Positions 53,372 through 62,145 of a DNA stretch of 64,000 bases are shown piece after piece. The translations under genes were made by a program, and so were the position numbers. This stretch comes from Pseudomonas alkylphenolica (lineage in GTDB: Bacteria; Pseudomonadota; Gammaproteobacteria; Pseudomonadales; Pseudomonadaceae): NCBI RefSeq assembly GCF_016009175.1, contig NZ_JADUCM010000003.1, positions 124,001-188,000 on the forward strand. The letters are read 5' to 3'. The notes under the pieces are model-generated. The model saw only the letters and a program-made list of their open reading frames with translations, did not search any database and was not told where the DNA came from. The number at the start of each line of letters is the position of its first letter. Within the stretch, counting starts at the first letter, position 1.

Positions 53372-54580
53372 TCAGTCGGTTGCCTGCTCGCGGATTACCC
53401 GGCGGATCATGTCCATCAGGGCCAGGGCCACCGGTGAGTGCAGGCAGCCGTTGCGATAAGTCAGACCGATAGCTCGGGTGGTCTGTTTCAGCTCCAGCGG
53501 CAGGATGCACAGTTCGCCGGAGGCAATTTCCTGCTCCAGCTGCCGGGCCGACACGGCCGCGAGCATGTCCGAGCGCAACAACAGGCCCCGAATGATCGCC
53601 ATGTCGCCGCTCTCCACCACCGGCCGGGGCGGTGCGATGCCGAAGCGGGAGAAGCACGCATCGAGCATCTGCCGCGCGGGCGAGCCGGCACGCGGCAGCA
53701 CCCAGCGGGCGCTGCTGAGCTCATCGAGGCGCGCAGATTTCGCCTGCAGCGGATGATCCCGGCGGGCCAGCACCACCATGTCTTCGGTAAGCAGCGCTTC
53801 GCCGGCCAGGTCGCTGGCGTAGGCTTCGGAGCGCAACGCACCGAAGATGAAATCGACATCGCCAGCGCGAAGGTCGGTGGCGAGCAAATCAAACGGGCTT
53901 TCGTTGGTGATCACTTGAATCGCCGGGTGTTCGGCCATCATCCGCACAATGGCCTCAGGCAGCACCCGGGTACGTCCCAAGGGCAGGGCACCGACATGCA
54001 CGACACCTTGCAACGCACCGCGCAGGGCCGTGATATCGCTATCGATGTGACGCAATTCGTTCAATGCCCGGCGAACCGCAAAGAGGATTTCCTGGCTGGC
54101 ACGGGTGGGTTGCAGGCCGCGCGGCGTGCGCTCGAACAGTGAATGGCCGCAACCGCTTTCCATCACCTTGATGGTCGAGCTGATCGCCGGCTGGCTCAGG
54201 CCGAGCTGGTTGGCCACGGTCTGCATGTGGTGGGTTTCGCAGAGTTTGACGAACACCTGCAGGCGCCGCGCCTGGAACAGGTAAAGCGGCTCGACCGCAC
54301 GCTTTTCGGCGCCACCCAGTAGCCGCGGAACGCTTTCAAGCTCAGCCAGTACACGGCGCGCGCGGGGCAGTAAGCGCTCGCCGAAATCGGTCAGGCGCAT
54401 GCCATTGGCGTGGCGCTCGAACAACAGCACATCCAGCCGCGCCTCCAGCTCGCTGATCGCACGGGTGACCACCGATTGCGCGCGATAGAGGGCCACAGAC
54501 GCCTTGGAAACACTGCCGTGGTCGGCTACCCGGACAAAGGCGCGCACATGCATCAGGCTGGGTAGTTCAGTGGTGTCCAT
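53372..54580 (-). CDS. galR: Gallate-responsive LysR-type activator with two N-terminal HTH domains
   Basis: 402 residues, about 100 longer than a normal LysR protein. There are two successive LysR-type winged-helix units: residues about 8-75 (MHVRAFVRVADHGSVSKASV, VVTRAISELEARLDVLLFER) and about 100-165 (RRLQVFVKLCETHHMQTVAN, LSQPAISSTIKVMES). The usual periplasmic-binding-like effector domain follows to the end. In P. putida GalR activates gallate genes. The start at 54580 is chosen because it begins the first HTH. Divergent from galB across 159 bp, which holds the candidate operator. Confidence 0.88.
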   Translation of the reverse strand: MDTTELPSLMHVRAFVRVADHGSVSKASVALYRAQSVVTRAISELEARLDVLLFERHANGMRLTDFGERLLPRARRVLAELESVPRLLGGAEKRAVEPLYLFQARRLQVFVKLCETHHMQTVANQLGLSQPAISSTIKVMESGCGHSLFERTPRGLQPTRASQEILFAVRRALNELRHIDSDITALRGALQGVVHVGALPLGRTRVLPEAIVRMMAEHPAIQVITNESPFDLLATDLRAGDVDFIFGALRSEAYASDLAGEALLTEDMVVLARRDHPLQAKSARLDELSSARWVLPRAGSPARQMLDACFSRFGIAPPRPVVESGDMAIIRGLLLRSDMLAAVSARQLEQEIASGELCILPLELKQTTRAIGLTYRNGCLHSPVALALMDMIRRVIREQATD

Positions 54581-54645
54581 GGCGCACTCGTGCGTTGCAG
54601 AGGAGGAGGTACGCTGGACTATGCCGCTGCGGCTTGCGAGTGGCA

Positions 54646-54663
54646 ATAAAAAAAACGCATACC
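54646..54663 (+). promoter_or_regulatory. Candidate GalR-linked motif upstream of galB
   Basis: ATAAAAAAAACGCATACC lies between divergent galR and galB and matches the segment at 49228-49245 upstream of galT (15 of 18 positions). Confidence 0.45.
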
Positions 54664-54739
54664 TCCAACACTCCAACGCATTACTCCGGGGCCCTGCTGC
54701 GATGCGATGCTGTTTCGAAACGCAGGAGGAGAATCCGCA

Positions 54740-55474
54740 ATGAACCAATCACCGAAAACAGCGCTGGTGGTCAGCGCCCACTCCGCCGATTTTGTCTGGC
54801 GCGCCGGCGGTGCCATCGCCCTGCATGCGCAACAGGGCTACAACGTGCATATCGTCTGCCTGTCTTTCGGTGAGCGTGGCGAGTCGGCCAAGCTGTGGCG
54901 CAAAGGCTCGATGAACGAAGAAACGGTCAAGGCCGCCCGGCGCCAGGAAGCCCAGGCGGCGGCCGATATTCTCGGCGCCAGCGTCGAGTTCTTCGACATC
55001 GGCGACTACCCGATGCGCGCCGACAAAGAAACGCTGTTTCGCCTGGCGGACGTGTTCCGCCGCGTGCAGCCCGAGTTTGTCCTTAGCCACTCGTTGAAAG
55101 ACCCGTACAACTACGATCACCCGCTGGCCATGCACCTCACGCAGGAAGCACGCATCATTGCCCAGGCCGAAGGCTACCGGCCGGGCGAGAAAATCGTCGG
55201 TGCGCCGCCGGTGTACAGCTTCGAACCGCATCAGCCGGAACAGTGCGAGTGGTGCCCTGACGTGCTGCTCGACATCACCTCGGTGTGGGACAAGAAGTAC
55301 GCCGCAATCCAGTGCATGGCCGGTCAGGAACACCTCTGGGAGTACTACACCCGTGTCGCCCTGCAACGCGGTGTACAAGCCAAGCGCAACGTCGGCATCG
55401 CCAGCAGCCGCGACATCATCTATGGCGAGGGCTACCAGAGCATCTTCCCGCGGGTGACGGAGAACCTGGCATGA
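54740..55474 (+). CDS. galB: 4-Oxalomesaconate hydratase (PIG-L fold)
   Basis: 244 residues. The PIG-L/LmbE metal motif A-H-x-x-D is near the start ([15 protein letters not shown]), with the later His in [16 protein letters not shown]. Unlike deacetylases of the fold, GalB hydrates 4-oxalomesaconate to 4-carboxy-4-hydroxy-2-oxoadipate, with Zn2+. AGGAGGAG lies in front of the ATG. It overlaps galC by four bases (ATGA). Confidence 0.92.
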   Translation: MNQSPKTALVVSAHSADFVWRAGGAIALHAQQGYNVHIVCLSFGERGESAKLWRKGSMNEETVKAARRQEAQAAADILGASVEFFDIGDYPMRADKETLFRLADVFRRVQPEFVLSHSLKDPYNYDHPLAMHLTQEARIIAQAEGYRPGEKIVGAPPVYSFEPHQPEQCEWCPDVLLDITSVWDKKYAAIQCMAGQEHLWEYYTRVALQRGVQAKRNVGIASSRDIIYGEGYQSIFPRVTENLA

Positions 55475-56187
55475 GCGGGCTGATCGGTAAAACCGGTATC
55501 GTCGTGCGCAACATTGACCGGGCCGATCAGGGTCTGGTCGATGAGCTGGGTGGTTTCGGTGTGGCGACGGTCCATGAAGCGCAAGGGCGCAAAGGGCTGC
55601 TGGCCTCCACGATTACCCCGATTCAACGTGGCACGTCGATCAGTGGCTCGGCGGTTACCGTACTGGTCGCACCGGGTGACAACTGGATGTTCCATGTTGC
55701 GGTCGAGCAGTGCCGCCCCGGCGATATCCTTGTGGTAGCGCCGAGTTCGCCGTGCACCGACGGATACTTTGGCGACTTGCTCGCCACTTCGCTCAAGGCC
55801 CATGGCGTGCGCGCCCTGGTGATCGATGCGGGGGTGCGCGATACCCACACCTTGCGAGAGATGGGGTTTGCGGTCTGGTCCCGGGCCGTCTGCGCCCAGG
55901 GCACGATCAAGGAGACCCTTGGTTCGGTCAACCTGCCGTTGGTATGCGGCGGGCAACTGGTGAACCCCGGTGATGTGGTGGTAGCCGATGACGATGGCGT
56001 GGTGATCGTGCGTCGGGCTGAAGCCGCACAGGTTGCCCAGGCCAGTCGCGCACGCGCCGAACTGGAGGTGCACAAGGCATTGCGCCTGGCTCAGGGCGAG
56101 TTGGGCCTGGATATCTACAACATGCGCCAACGGCTTGCGGAAAAGGGTTTGCGCTACGTCGACAGCCTAGAAGCGCTCGGAGACTGA
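55471..56187 (+). CDS. galC: 4-Carboxy-4-hydroxy-2-oxoadipate aldolase
   Basis: 238 residues of the RraA/HMG-aldolase family. Conserved parts are [40 protein letters not shown] and [17 protein letters not shown], with the metal and pyruvate contacts (Asp and Arg). It cleaves CHA to pyruvate and oxaloacetate using a divalent cation. Start overlaps the galB stop; galD follows two bp after its stop, so galBCD form one operon. Confidence 0.93.
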   Translation: MSGLIGKTGIVVRNIDRADQGLVDELGGFGVATVHEAQGRKGLLASTITPIQRGTSISGSAVTVLVAPGDNWMFHVAVEQCRPGDILVVAPSSPCTDGYFGDLLATSLKAHGVRALVIDAGVRDTHTLREMGFAVWSRAVCAQGTIKETLGSVNLPLVCGGQLVNPGDVVVADDDGVVIVRRAEAAQVAQASRARAELEVHKALRLAQGELGLDIYNMRQRLAEKGLRYVDSLEALGD

Positions 56188-56189
56188 AC

Positions 56190-57275
56190 ATGAGCCAGAC
56201 ACGCCTACCTTGCCTGTGGATGCGCGGCGGTACTTCCAAAGGCGCCTATTTCCTGGCCGATGACCTGCCCAGCACCCCCGCGCTTCGCGACCGCGTGCTG
56301 CTGGCGGTCATGGGCTCGCCGGATGCGCGGCAGATCGATGGCATCGGCGGCGGCGACTCGTTGACCAGCAAGGTGGCGATCATCACGCCGTCGACGCGTG
56401 CGCAAGCCGATGTCGATTACCTGTTCGCCCAGGTGCTGGTGGATGAGCCGCGTGTCGACTACGGGCAGAACTGCGGCAACATCCTCGCCGGTGTCGGGCC
56501 GTTCGCCATCGAGCGTGGCTTAGTCTTGCCAACGGGAGATGTCACCCCGGTGCGCATCTTCATGGAGAACACCGGGCAGATTGCGATTGCCCATGTGCCT
56601 ACACCGAACGGTGCGGTCAGCTACACCGGCGACGCACGAATTGATGGCGTTCCCGGCACCGGGGCGCCGTTGACCGTCGAATTCGAGGATGTTGCCGGTT
56701 CCAGCTGCGGTGCATTGCTGCCAACGGGCAATGCGGTCGATGTGTTCGACGGGGTCGAGGTGACATGCGTCGACAACGGCATGCCGGTCGTGCTGATTCG
56801 CGCCCAGGACCTGGGAGTGCGCGGCGATGAACGCCCAGAACAGCTGGATGCCGACAGCGCGTTGAAAGCCCGGCTGGAAGCGATCCGCCTGCAGGCGGGC
56901 CCGCGCATGAACCTGGGCGACGTCCGCCTGCGCAACGTACCGAAAATGTGCCTGATAGCACCGCCCCGAGCCGGGGGGGCGCTGAGCACCCGCAGCTTTA
57001 TTCCGCATCGCTGCCACACCAGCATCGGTGTGTTTGGTGCGGTCAGTGTGGCGGTGGCCTGCCTGATCGAGGGCAGTGTCGCGTCGGGCTTGGCCCAGGT
57101 TGCAGAGGGCGAAGTGAAGCAGCTTGCGGTTGAACACCCCACGGGGGAGTTCAGCGTGGCGTTGCGTGTTCAACAAGGGCAGGTGACCAACTGCGGGCTG
57201 ATGAGAACCGCACGCTTGCTGATGGCCGGGGAGGTTTGTGTGCCTCTGGCGTTAGGGGCCGGCGAAGGGCGTTGA
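56190..57275 (+). CDS. galD: 4-Oxalomesaconate tautomerase (PrpF family)
   Basis: 361 residues. PrpF-type opening LPCLWMRGGTSKGAYFLADD, the proton-transfer Cys region at YGQNCGNILAGVGPFA, and GGALSTRSFIPHRCHTSIGV. GalD converts the keto to the enol form of 4-oxalomesaconate, the substrate of GalB. It is the last gene of galBCD and is convergent with the LysR gene, 5 bp apart. Confidence 0.93.
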   Translation: MSQTRLPCLWMRGGTSKGAYFLADDLPSTPALRDRVLLAVMGSPDARQIDGIGGGDSLTSKVAIITPSTRAQADVDYLFAQVLVDEPRVDYGQNCGNILAGVGPFAIERGLVLPTGDVTPVRIFMENTGQIAIAHVPTPNGAVSYTGDARIDGVPGTGAPLTVEFEDVAGSSCGALLPTGNAVDVFDGVEVTCVDNGMPVVLIRAQDLGVRGDERPEQLDADSALKARLEAIRLQAGPRMNLGDVRLRNVPKMCLIAPPRAGGALSTRSFIPHRCHTSIGVFGAVSVAVACLIEGSVASGLAQVAEGEVKQLAVEHPTGEFSVALRVQQGQVTNCGLMRTARLLMAGEVCVPLALGAGEGR

Positions 57276-57280
57276 TCGCC

Positions 57281-58153
57281 TCAGCGGCGCAGCCGGGCCT
57301 GATCGGCACAGGCCAGGAACGTCTCCACCAACTGGCTGGTACGGCGTTCGCTCAGGCAGTACAGGTAGGTCTCCGTATGCACGGGATCGCCTTCGATTCG
57401 AATCGCCCGGATGTCCTCGCCGGGCACATACTCGGCCTCCGACACCACACCCAGGCCGATGCCGCGTACCACTGCCTCGCGTAGGGCCTCGCGGCTACCG
57501 ATTTCCATCAACATGCGCGGTGTTACTTCACGTTCGGCCAGCGCCTTTTCGAATGCCAACCGCGTAGTCGAACCCTGCTCGCGTTGCAGCATGCGCTGGC
57601 CCTGCAGTTCTTCGAGGCGCACGCTGTCGCGGCGCGCCAGCGGGTGATCGCGGTGAGCGAAGACGATGACCGGATGGCGCGCGTAGAGGGTGGCATGGAA
57701 GGCCGGATCGTGGTGCAGGCCGGCCAGCACACCGACATCCGTCACGTAATTTTCAAGGTCGGCCAACACCGAAGCGGAGTTACCCACACGGATCGACAGC
57801 TCGATCTGCGGGTACGCGCGCGCATAGGCATCAACCATCTCGATGACGTGGAAAGGGCCGACTGCACCCAGGCGCAACTGGCCGCGCATGAGCGTGCCGG
57901 AGTCACGCAACAATCCTTCGGCTTCGGTTTCCAGCGCGACCAGTTGCTGGGCAATGGGCAGCAATTGACGGCCGACTGCCGACAGCTCCGCTCGGCGCCC
58001 ACGACGGTGGAACAATTCGAGGTTGTGTTGACGCTCCAGCGCCTGCACCTGAGTGGTGATGGTTGGCTGGCTCAGGCCGAGCGCGCGAGCCCCTGCACTG
58101 AAGCTGCCGTGGCGGGCGACGGTGAGAAAGGCACGCAGCTTGCTGTTCGACAT
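57281..58153 (-). CDS. LysR-type regulator divergent from phosphonate uptake genes
   Basis: 290 residues. The HTH begins MSNSKLRAFLTVARHGSFSAGARALGLSQPT and continues ITTQVQALERQHNLELFHRRG; a substrate-binding domain follows (IELSIRVGNSASVLADLENYV). The start at 58153 is preferred to 58162 because GAAGGA then stands eight bases upstream. Divergent from phnD, so it likely controls phnDCE. A TTCAATA/TATTGAA inverted repeat lies just upstream of its start. It could instead act on distant genes. Confidence 0.88.
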   Translation of the reverse strand: MSNSKLRAFLTVARHGSFSAGARALGLSQPTITTQVQALERQHNLELFHRRGRRAELSAVGRQLLPIAQQLVALETEAEGLLRDSGTLMRGQLRLGAVGPFHVIEMVDAYARAYPQIELSIRVGNSASVLADLENYVTDVGVLAGLHHDPAFHATLYARHPVIVFAHRDHPLARRDSVRLEELQGQRMLQREQGSTTRLAFEKALAEREVTPRMLMEIGSREALREAVVRGIGLGVVSEAEYVPGEDIRAIRIEGDPVHTETYLYCLSERRTSQLVETFLACADQARLRR

Positions 58154-58164
58154 CCATAGCATCC

Positions 58165-58196
58165 TTCAATAGTTTTGCGAGTAAACGCATATTGAA
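58165..58196. promoter_or_regulatory. Inverted repeat in the LysR-phnD intergenic region
   Basis: TTCAATA (58165-58171) and TATTGAA (58190-58196) flank an inner TGCG ... CGCA pair. It lies 12 bp before the LysR start codon and 70 bp before phnD and could be its operator. Confidence 0.45.
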
Positions 58197-58265
58197 TCGA
58201 TGCCATGACCGTCACATTACAGGCCTAGCTTAAGTGGCATTCCAACCCACACCGCCGGGAATGCC

Positions 58266-59132
58266 ATGAATACGCTCCGCAAACTGTTTTGTGTTGTCAG
58301 TGTTTCTCTGCCGTTGTTCGCCAGCACCTGCGTGCAGGCCGAAACGGCACTGAGCATCGGCTTGATTCCGTCCGAAGACTCGCAGTCGATGATCGAAAGC
58401 AGCCAGCAAGTGCTCGATCAGTTGCAGACGCAGCTTGGCATGCCGGTCAAACCCTACGTCGCCACCGACTACAACGGGGTGATCGAGGCGCTGCGCTCGA
58501 AGAAGCTGGATGTGGCGTACCTTGGTCCGTTCTCTTATGTGCTGGCCAACCAGGTGGCGGGCGTCGAGGCATTCGCCGTGGCTGAAACCAAGAAAACCGG
58601 CAAGAGCGCTTACCGCAGCCTGATCGTCACCCGCGCCGACAGCGGCATCAATACGATGGCCGACCTGAAAGGGCACACATTCGCCTTCGTCGACCCCAGC
58701 TCCGCTTCCGGTCACCTGTTTCCCAAGGCGGGTATCGAGCAGGCCGGCTATCAGCCGGACGCTTTGTTCTCCAGGGTGATTTTTTCCGGCTCGCACGACG
58801 CCAGCATCCTCGCCGTGGCCAACGGCAAAGTCGATGCTGCGGCAGTGGCCGACCGCATTCTGGCTTCTGCCGTCAACAGCGGGCAGGTCAAGCAAGAGGA
58901 CTTGAAGATTGTCTGGAGTTCGCCCGACATTCCCGAGTCGCCCATGGTCTGGCGCAAAGACCTGGACCCGGCGCTCAAGCAAAAACTGGCGGCGGCCCTG
59001 GCCAACGTCAAGAACGTGCCGTGGGGTGACCAGGGCATGCTCAACGGCTTCCAGCCAACCGGTGACACCGCCTACAACGTGGTGCGCGACACCGCCAAGG
59101 TGCTCGATCTCGACCTGAGCAAAATGAAATGA
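58266..59132 (+). CDS. phnD: Phosphonate ABC transporter, substrate-binding protein
   Basis: 288 residues. A signal peptide (LFCVVSVSLPLFASTCVQA) ends near residue 24. PhnD-type signatures: ALSIGLIPSEDSQSMIES, LDVAYLGPFSYVLAN and VDPSSASGHLFPK. The Ser/Thr-Ser-Gly-rich loop binds the phosphonate group. It catches phosphonates in the periplasm for PhnC/PhnE. Its stop overlaps the phnC start by four bases. The ligand might be 2-aminoethylphosphonate or related, which the sequence does not show. Confidence 0.92.
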   Translation: MNTLRKLFCVVSVSLPLFASTCVQAETALSIGLIPSEDSQSMIESSQQVLDQLQTQLGMPVKPYVATDYNGVIEALRSKKLDVAYLGPFSYVLANQVAGVEAFAVAETKKTGKSAYRSLIVTRADSGINTMADLKGHTFAFVDPSSASGHLFPKAGIEQAGYQPDALFSRVIFSGSHDASILAVANGKVDAAAVADRILASAVNSGQVKQEDLKIVWSSPDIPESPMVWRKDLDPALKQKLAAALANVKNVPWGDQGMLNGFQPTGDTAYNVVRDTAKVLDLDLSKMK

Positions 59133-59926
59133 TCACGGTTCGTCAGCTCACCAAACACTACGGCGACAACCCGGTACTGCGGGGCATTGACCTGCAGATC
59201 GGCGCGGGCGAGTTCGTTGTGGTGCTCGGCCAGTCAGGGGCCGGCAAGTCAACGCTGTTGCGCTGCATGAATCGTCTGGCGCAGGCCGACGGTGGCGTGC
59301 TTGAAGTGGCCGGGATCGATGCCATGCAGGCACGGGACGAGCGCGCGTTGCGCCGTCAGGTGGCGATGATCTTCCAGCACCACAACGTCGTGCCGCGCCT
59401 GTCGGTGCTGAAGAATGTGCTGACCGGGCGCCTGGGCTCGGTGTCGACCCTGGCCTCGGTGCTGCAGCTGTTCAGCCGCAGCGATGTCGAGCTGGCGCGC
59501 CAGTGTCTGCAGCGGGTCGAGTTGGCGCACAAGGCCGAGGCACGCACCGATTCACTGTCTGGCGGGCAGATGCAACGGGTGGGTATTGCCCGTGCGCTGG
59601 CCCAGCAACCGAAGGTGATTCTGGCCGACGAGCCGGTGGCCAGCCTCGACCCGAAGACCGCGCGCCTGGTCATGCAGTACCTGCGCGATGCCAGCCGCGA
59701 ACTGGGCATTACCGTGGTGTGCAACCTGCATCAGGTGGACTTTGCCCGAGAATTCGGCGATCGCATTGTCGGCCTGGCCCACGGCCAGATGGTTTACGAC
59801 GGTGATGCCGAAGGCCTGGATGAAGCGACGCTGCAGCGCATCTACCCGGATGCGCAGTACGGCACCGAGGCGTTGCACGGTGCCAGCCAGCCATCACTTC
59901 GTTACGCCAACGGTCTGGGAGGTTGA
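59129..59926 (+). CDS. phnC: Phosphonate ABC transporter, ATP-binding protein
   Basis: 265 residues. Walker A in VVLGQSGAGKSTLLRCMN, signature LSGGQMQRVGIARAL, Walker B VILADEPVASLDP, and the His switch in VVCNLHQVDFARE. All ATPase motifs are intact. It drives the PhnE channel. It overlaps phnD, and phnE begins one base after its stop. Confidence 0.95.
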   Translation: MITVRQLTKHYGDNPVLRGIDLQIGAGEFVVVLGQSGAGKSTLLRCMNRLAQADGGVLEVAGIDAMQARDERALRRQVAMIFQHHNVVPRLSVLKNVLTGRLGSVSTLASVLQLFSRSDVELARQCLQRVELAHKAEARTDSLSGGQMQRVGIARALAQQPKVILADEPVASLDPKTARLVMQYLRDASRELGITVVCNLHQVDFAREFGDRIVGLAHGQMVYDGDAEGLDEATLQRIYPDAQYGTEALHGASQPSLRYANGLGG

Positions 59927-59927
59927 T

Positions 59928-60746
59928 ATGCGCACTGATGATTTTCGCTGGATGGTGAGCACCCCGCGAAGCCTGGGAGGCTGGGCGGGCAGTGCGGCAC
60001 TGCTGTTGGCGTTGGTTGTGCTGTTGCACTGGAGTGCCGGCGGTGCGCAACTGAGCTGGAGCGAGCTGGCCGCAGGACTGCCGCAGATCGGCGATTTCCT
60101 CAGCCGCTCCATGCCGCCTGACCTGGACATTCTGCCCAAGCTGATGGCGCCAGCACTGGAGACTGTGCAAATCGCGATCTGGGGCACGCTGCTGGGGATT
60201 CTGTTCGCCGTGCCGTTGGCATTTCTTGCCGCGCGCAACCTGAACAGTAACCGCTGGCTCTACCAGGGCACCCGCCAGGCGCTCAACGTGATTCGCAGCA
60301 TCAACGAGCTGATCCTGGCGTTGATCTTCGTGTCCGCCGTTGGCCTGGGACCGTTCCCCGGGGTGTTGGCCCTGGCGGTGCACGGCATTGGCATGCTGGG
60401 CAAGTTCTTCGCCGAGAGCATCGAGGAAATCGACCAGGGGCCGATCGAAGCGCTACGCGCCACTGGCGCCAGGCCGCTACAGGTCATCGTCTTCGGTGTA
60501 GTGCCGCAGGTCATCACGGCGTGGATTGCGGTGATGCTCTACCGCTTCGAAGTCAACCTGCGCTCGGCCACGGTGCTGGGGATGGTCGGTGCTGGTGGGC
60601 TGGGGTTCGAACTGGTGAGCAGCCTCAAGCTGTTCAAATACCAGGAGACCGCTACCTGCATCGTCCTCATCACCCTGATGGTGATCGCCGCCGACCTGCT
60701 CTCCAGCCGCCTGCGCAATGCCATCCAGCAGGGTGGCCGGCACTGA
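59928..60746 (+). CDS. phnE: Phosphonate ABC transporter, permease
   Basis: 272 residues with about six transmembrane segments. The cytoplasmic EAA loop is in PIEALRATGARPLQVIVFGV, followed by PQVITAWIAVMLYRFEVNLR, typical of PhnE. The start at 59928 has GGGAGGTTG in front. It completes the phnDCE uptake unit. Confidence 0.93.
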   Translation: MRTDDFRWMVSTPRSLGGWAGSAALLLALVVLLHWSAGGAQLSWSELAAGLPQIGDFLSRSMPPDLDILPKLMAPALETVQIAIWGTLLGILFAVPLAFLAARNLNSNRWLYQGTRQALNVIRSINELILALIFVSAVGLGPFPGVLALAVHGIGMLGKFFAESIEEIDQGPIEALRATGARPLQVIVFGVVPQVITAWIAVMLYRFEVNLRSATVLGMVGAGGLGFELVSSLKLFKYQETATCIVLITLMVIAADLLSSRLRNAIQQGGRH

Positions 60747-60938
60747 TTCACCCCGCCGTGCCGCCCGGCACGGCGCTTTCTGAACCCTTGATCGAGTGGA
60801 GTTGAGCGCATGTTCAAAGACCGTGCTGTGTCTGTAACTATCGGTCTGGCCGATGCTGGCCTTGAATCAATCGATTTGAGCAGGACCAGGCAGGCAGGGA
60901 CTATGGCCGCACATTCCAACAACAATAAAGGTAACGCC

Positions 60939-62030
60939 ATGTCTGCCCTGTATCACAACCCCGTGGCCACCCATTTTGGCGCTGGCAGCCTGAACCAGAT
61001 CGTCAGCCTCACGCACGGCCAGCGCGTCGCTCTGGTGACCTTTCCCGAGGCGCGCAGCCTGGGCCTGGTCGACAAGATCCAGGCGCTGCTGGGCGAGCGT
61101 CTGGTGCATGTCATCGAGGATGTCCAGCCCAACCCGGACGTTGCCCACCTGCGTGATGTCTACGAGCGTTTCTGGCGCGAGGCAGGTACGTGCGAAACCG
61201 TGCTGGCGGTCGGAGGTGGCAGCGCCATCGATACGGCCAAGGCGTTGATCGTTGGCACCGAGTCCGGGCGTTTTGATGAGCTGCTGACGCTGTTGGCGGC
61301 TGGCAAACCGTTTACGCCATCGCGTTGCAAGGCGCTGATCGCGGCGCCGACCACCGCCGGCACGGGCAGTGAAGTGACGCCCTGGGCAACCATCTGGGAC
61401 GCAGCGCAACAGAAAAAATACTCGCTGCACCTGGCCTGCACCTGGCCAAAAGCGGCCATCATCGATCCGCAATTGATGCTGACCGTACCGGCCGGCGTAA
61501 CCGTGTCTACCGGACTTGATGCACTGTCGCATGCACTGGAGGCGATCTGGAACGTCAACGCCAACCCGGTCTCCGACCTGTTCGCCATCTCTGCCATCGA
61601 AGACATTTTCGAGTGCCTGCCAAGATTGCACCACGACCTGTCCAACCTTGAACTGCGCTCGCGCATGGCGCTTGCCGCATTGAAGGCGGGCATGGCCTTT
61701 TCCAACACCAAAACCGCGCTGGCCCATTCCATCTCCTATGAAATGACCCTGCGCCACGGGCTGGCGCATGGCATCGCCTGTTCTTTCACCTTGCCTTATG
61801 TGCTGGGCCTGGCCTGGGGGCGTGACGCGGCACGGGACCAGACACTGCAACGCGCCTTCGGCCCGGACTTGAGTCAGGCCCAGCAACGCTTGCGCGGTTT
61901 TCTTCACAGCCTCGACGTGAAGACCGAGTTCAGTGACTACGGCGTGACCGACAGCGAGGCACAGGCGATGGTCCTTTACGCCATGCAGGGCGCACGCGGC
62001 AAGAACTTCATCGGTTCGCAAGCCGCCTGA
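60939..62030 (+). CDS. Phosphonate-associated iron-containing alcohol dehydrogenase
   Basis: 363 residues of the Fe-ADH family. The NAD site is in VLAVGGGSAIDTAKAL, then APTTAGTGSEVTPWATI. Metal ligands are expected in STGLDALSHALEAIW and SISYEMTLRHGLAHGIACS. Its position after phnDCE fits the phosphonate-associated Fe-ADH group, which is thought to reduce phosphonoacetaldehyde or oxidise a hydroxyalkyl phosphonate (family inference). Start 60939 (AAAGGT before it) is preferred; in-frame codons at 60903 and 60810 exist. It lies 192 bp after phnE. Confidence 0.85.
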   Translation: MSALYHNPVATHFGAGSLNQIVSLTHGQRVALVTFPEARSLGLVDKIQALLGERLVHVIEDVQPNPDVAHLRDVYERFWREAGTCETVLAVGGGSAIDTAKALIVGTESGRFDELLTLLAAGKPFTPSRCKALIAAPTTAGTGSEVTPWATIWDAAQQKKYSLHLACTWPKAAIIDPQLMLTVPAGVTVSTGLDALSHALEAIWNVNANPVSDLFAISAIEDIFECLPRLHHDLSNLELRSRMALAALKAGMAFSNTKTALAHSISYEMTLRHGLAHGIACSFTLPYVLGLAWGRDAARDQTLQRAFGPDLSQAQQRLRGFLHSLDVKTEFSDYGVTDSEAQAMVLYAMQGARGKNFIGSQAA

Positions 62031-62145
62031 CCTCACGCTTGTCACGCGTGGTGGCCGTCAGGCCGCTTTTTTCCTGTAGCACCCAACAAGAGTGCCGTCT
62101 CTGCGCCCCGTTTGGTGGCGCGAGCGAAACAAGAAGGAAAAGATC

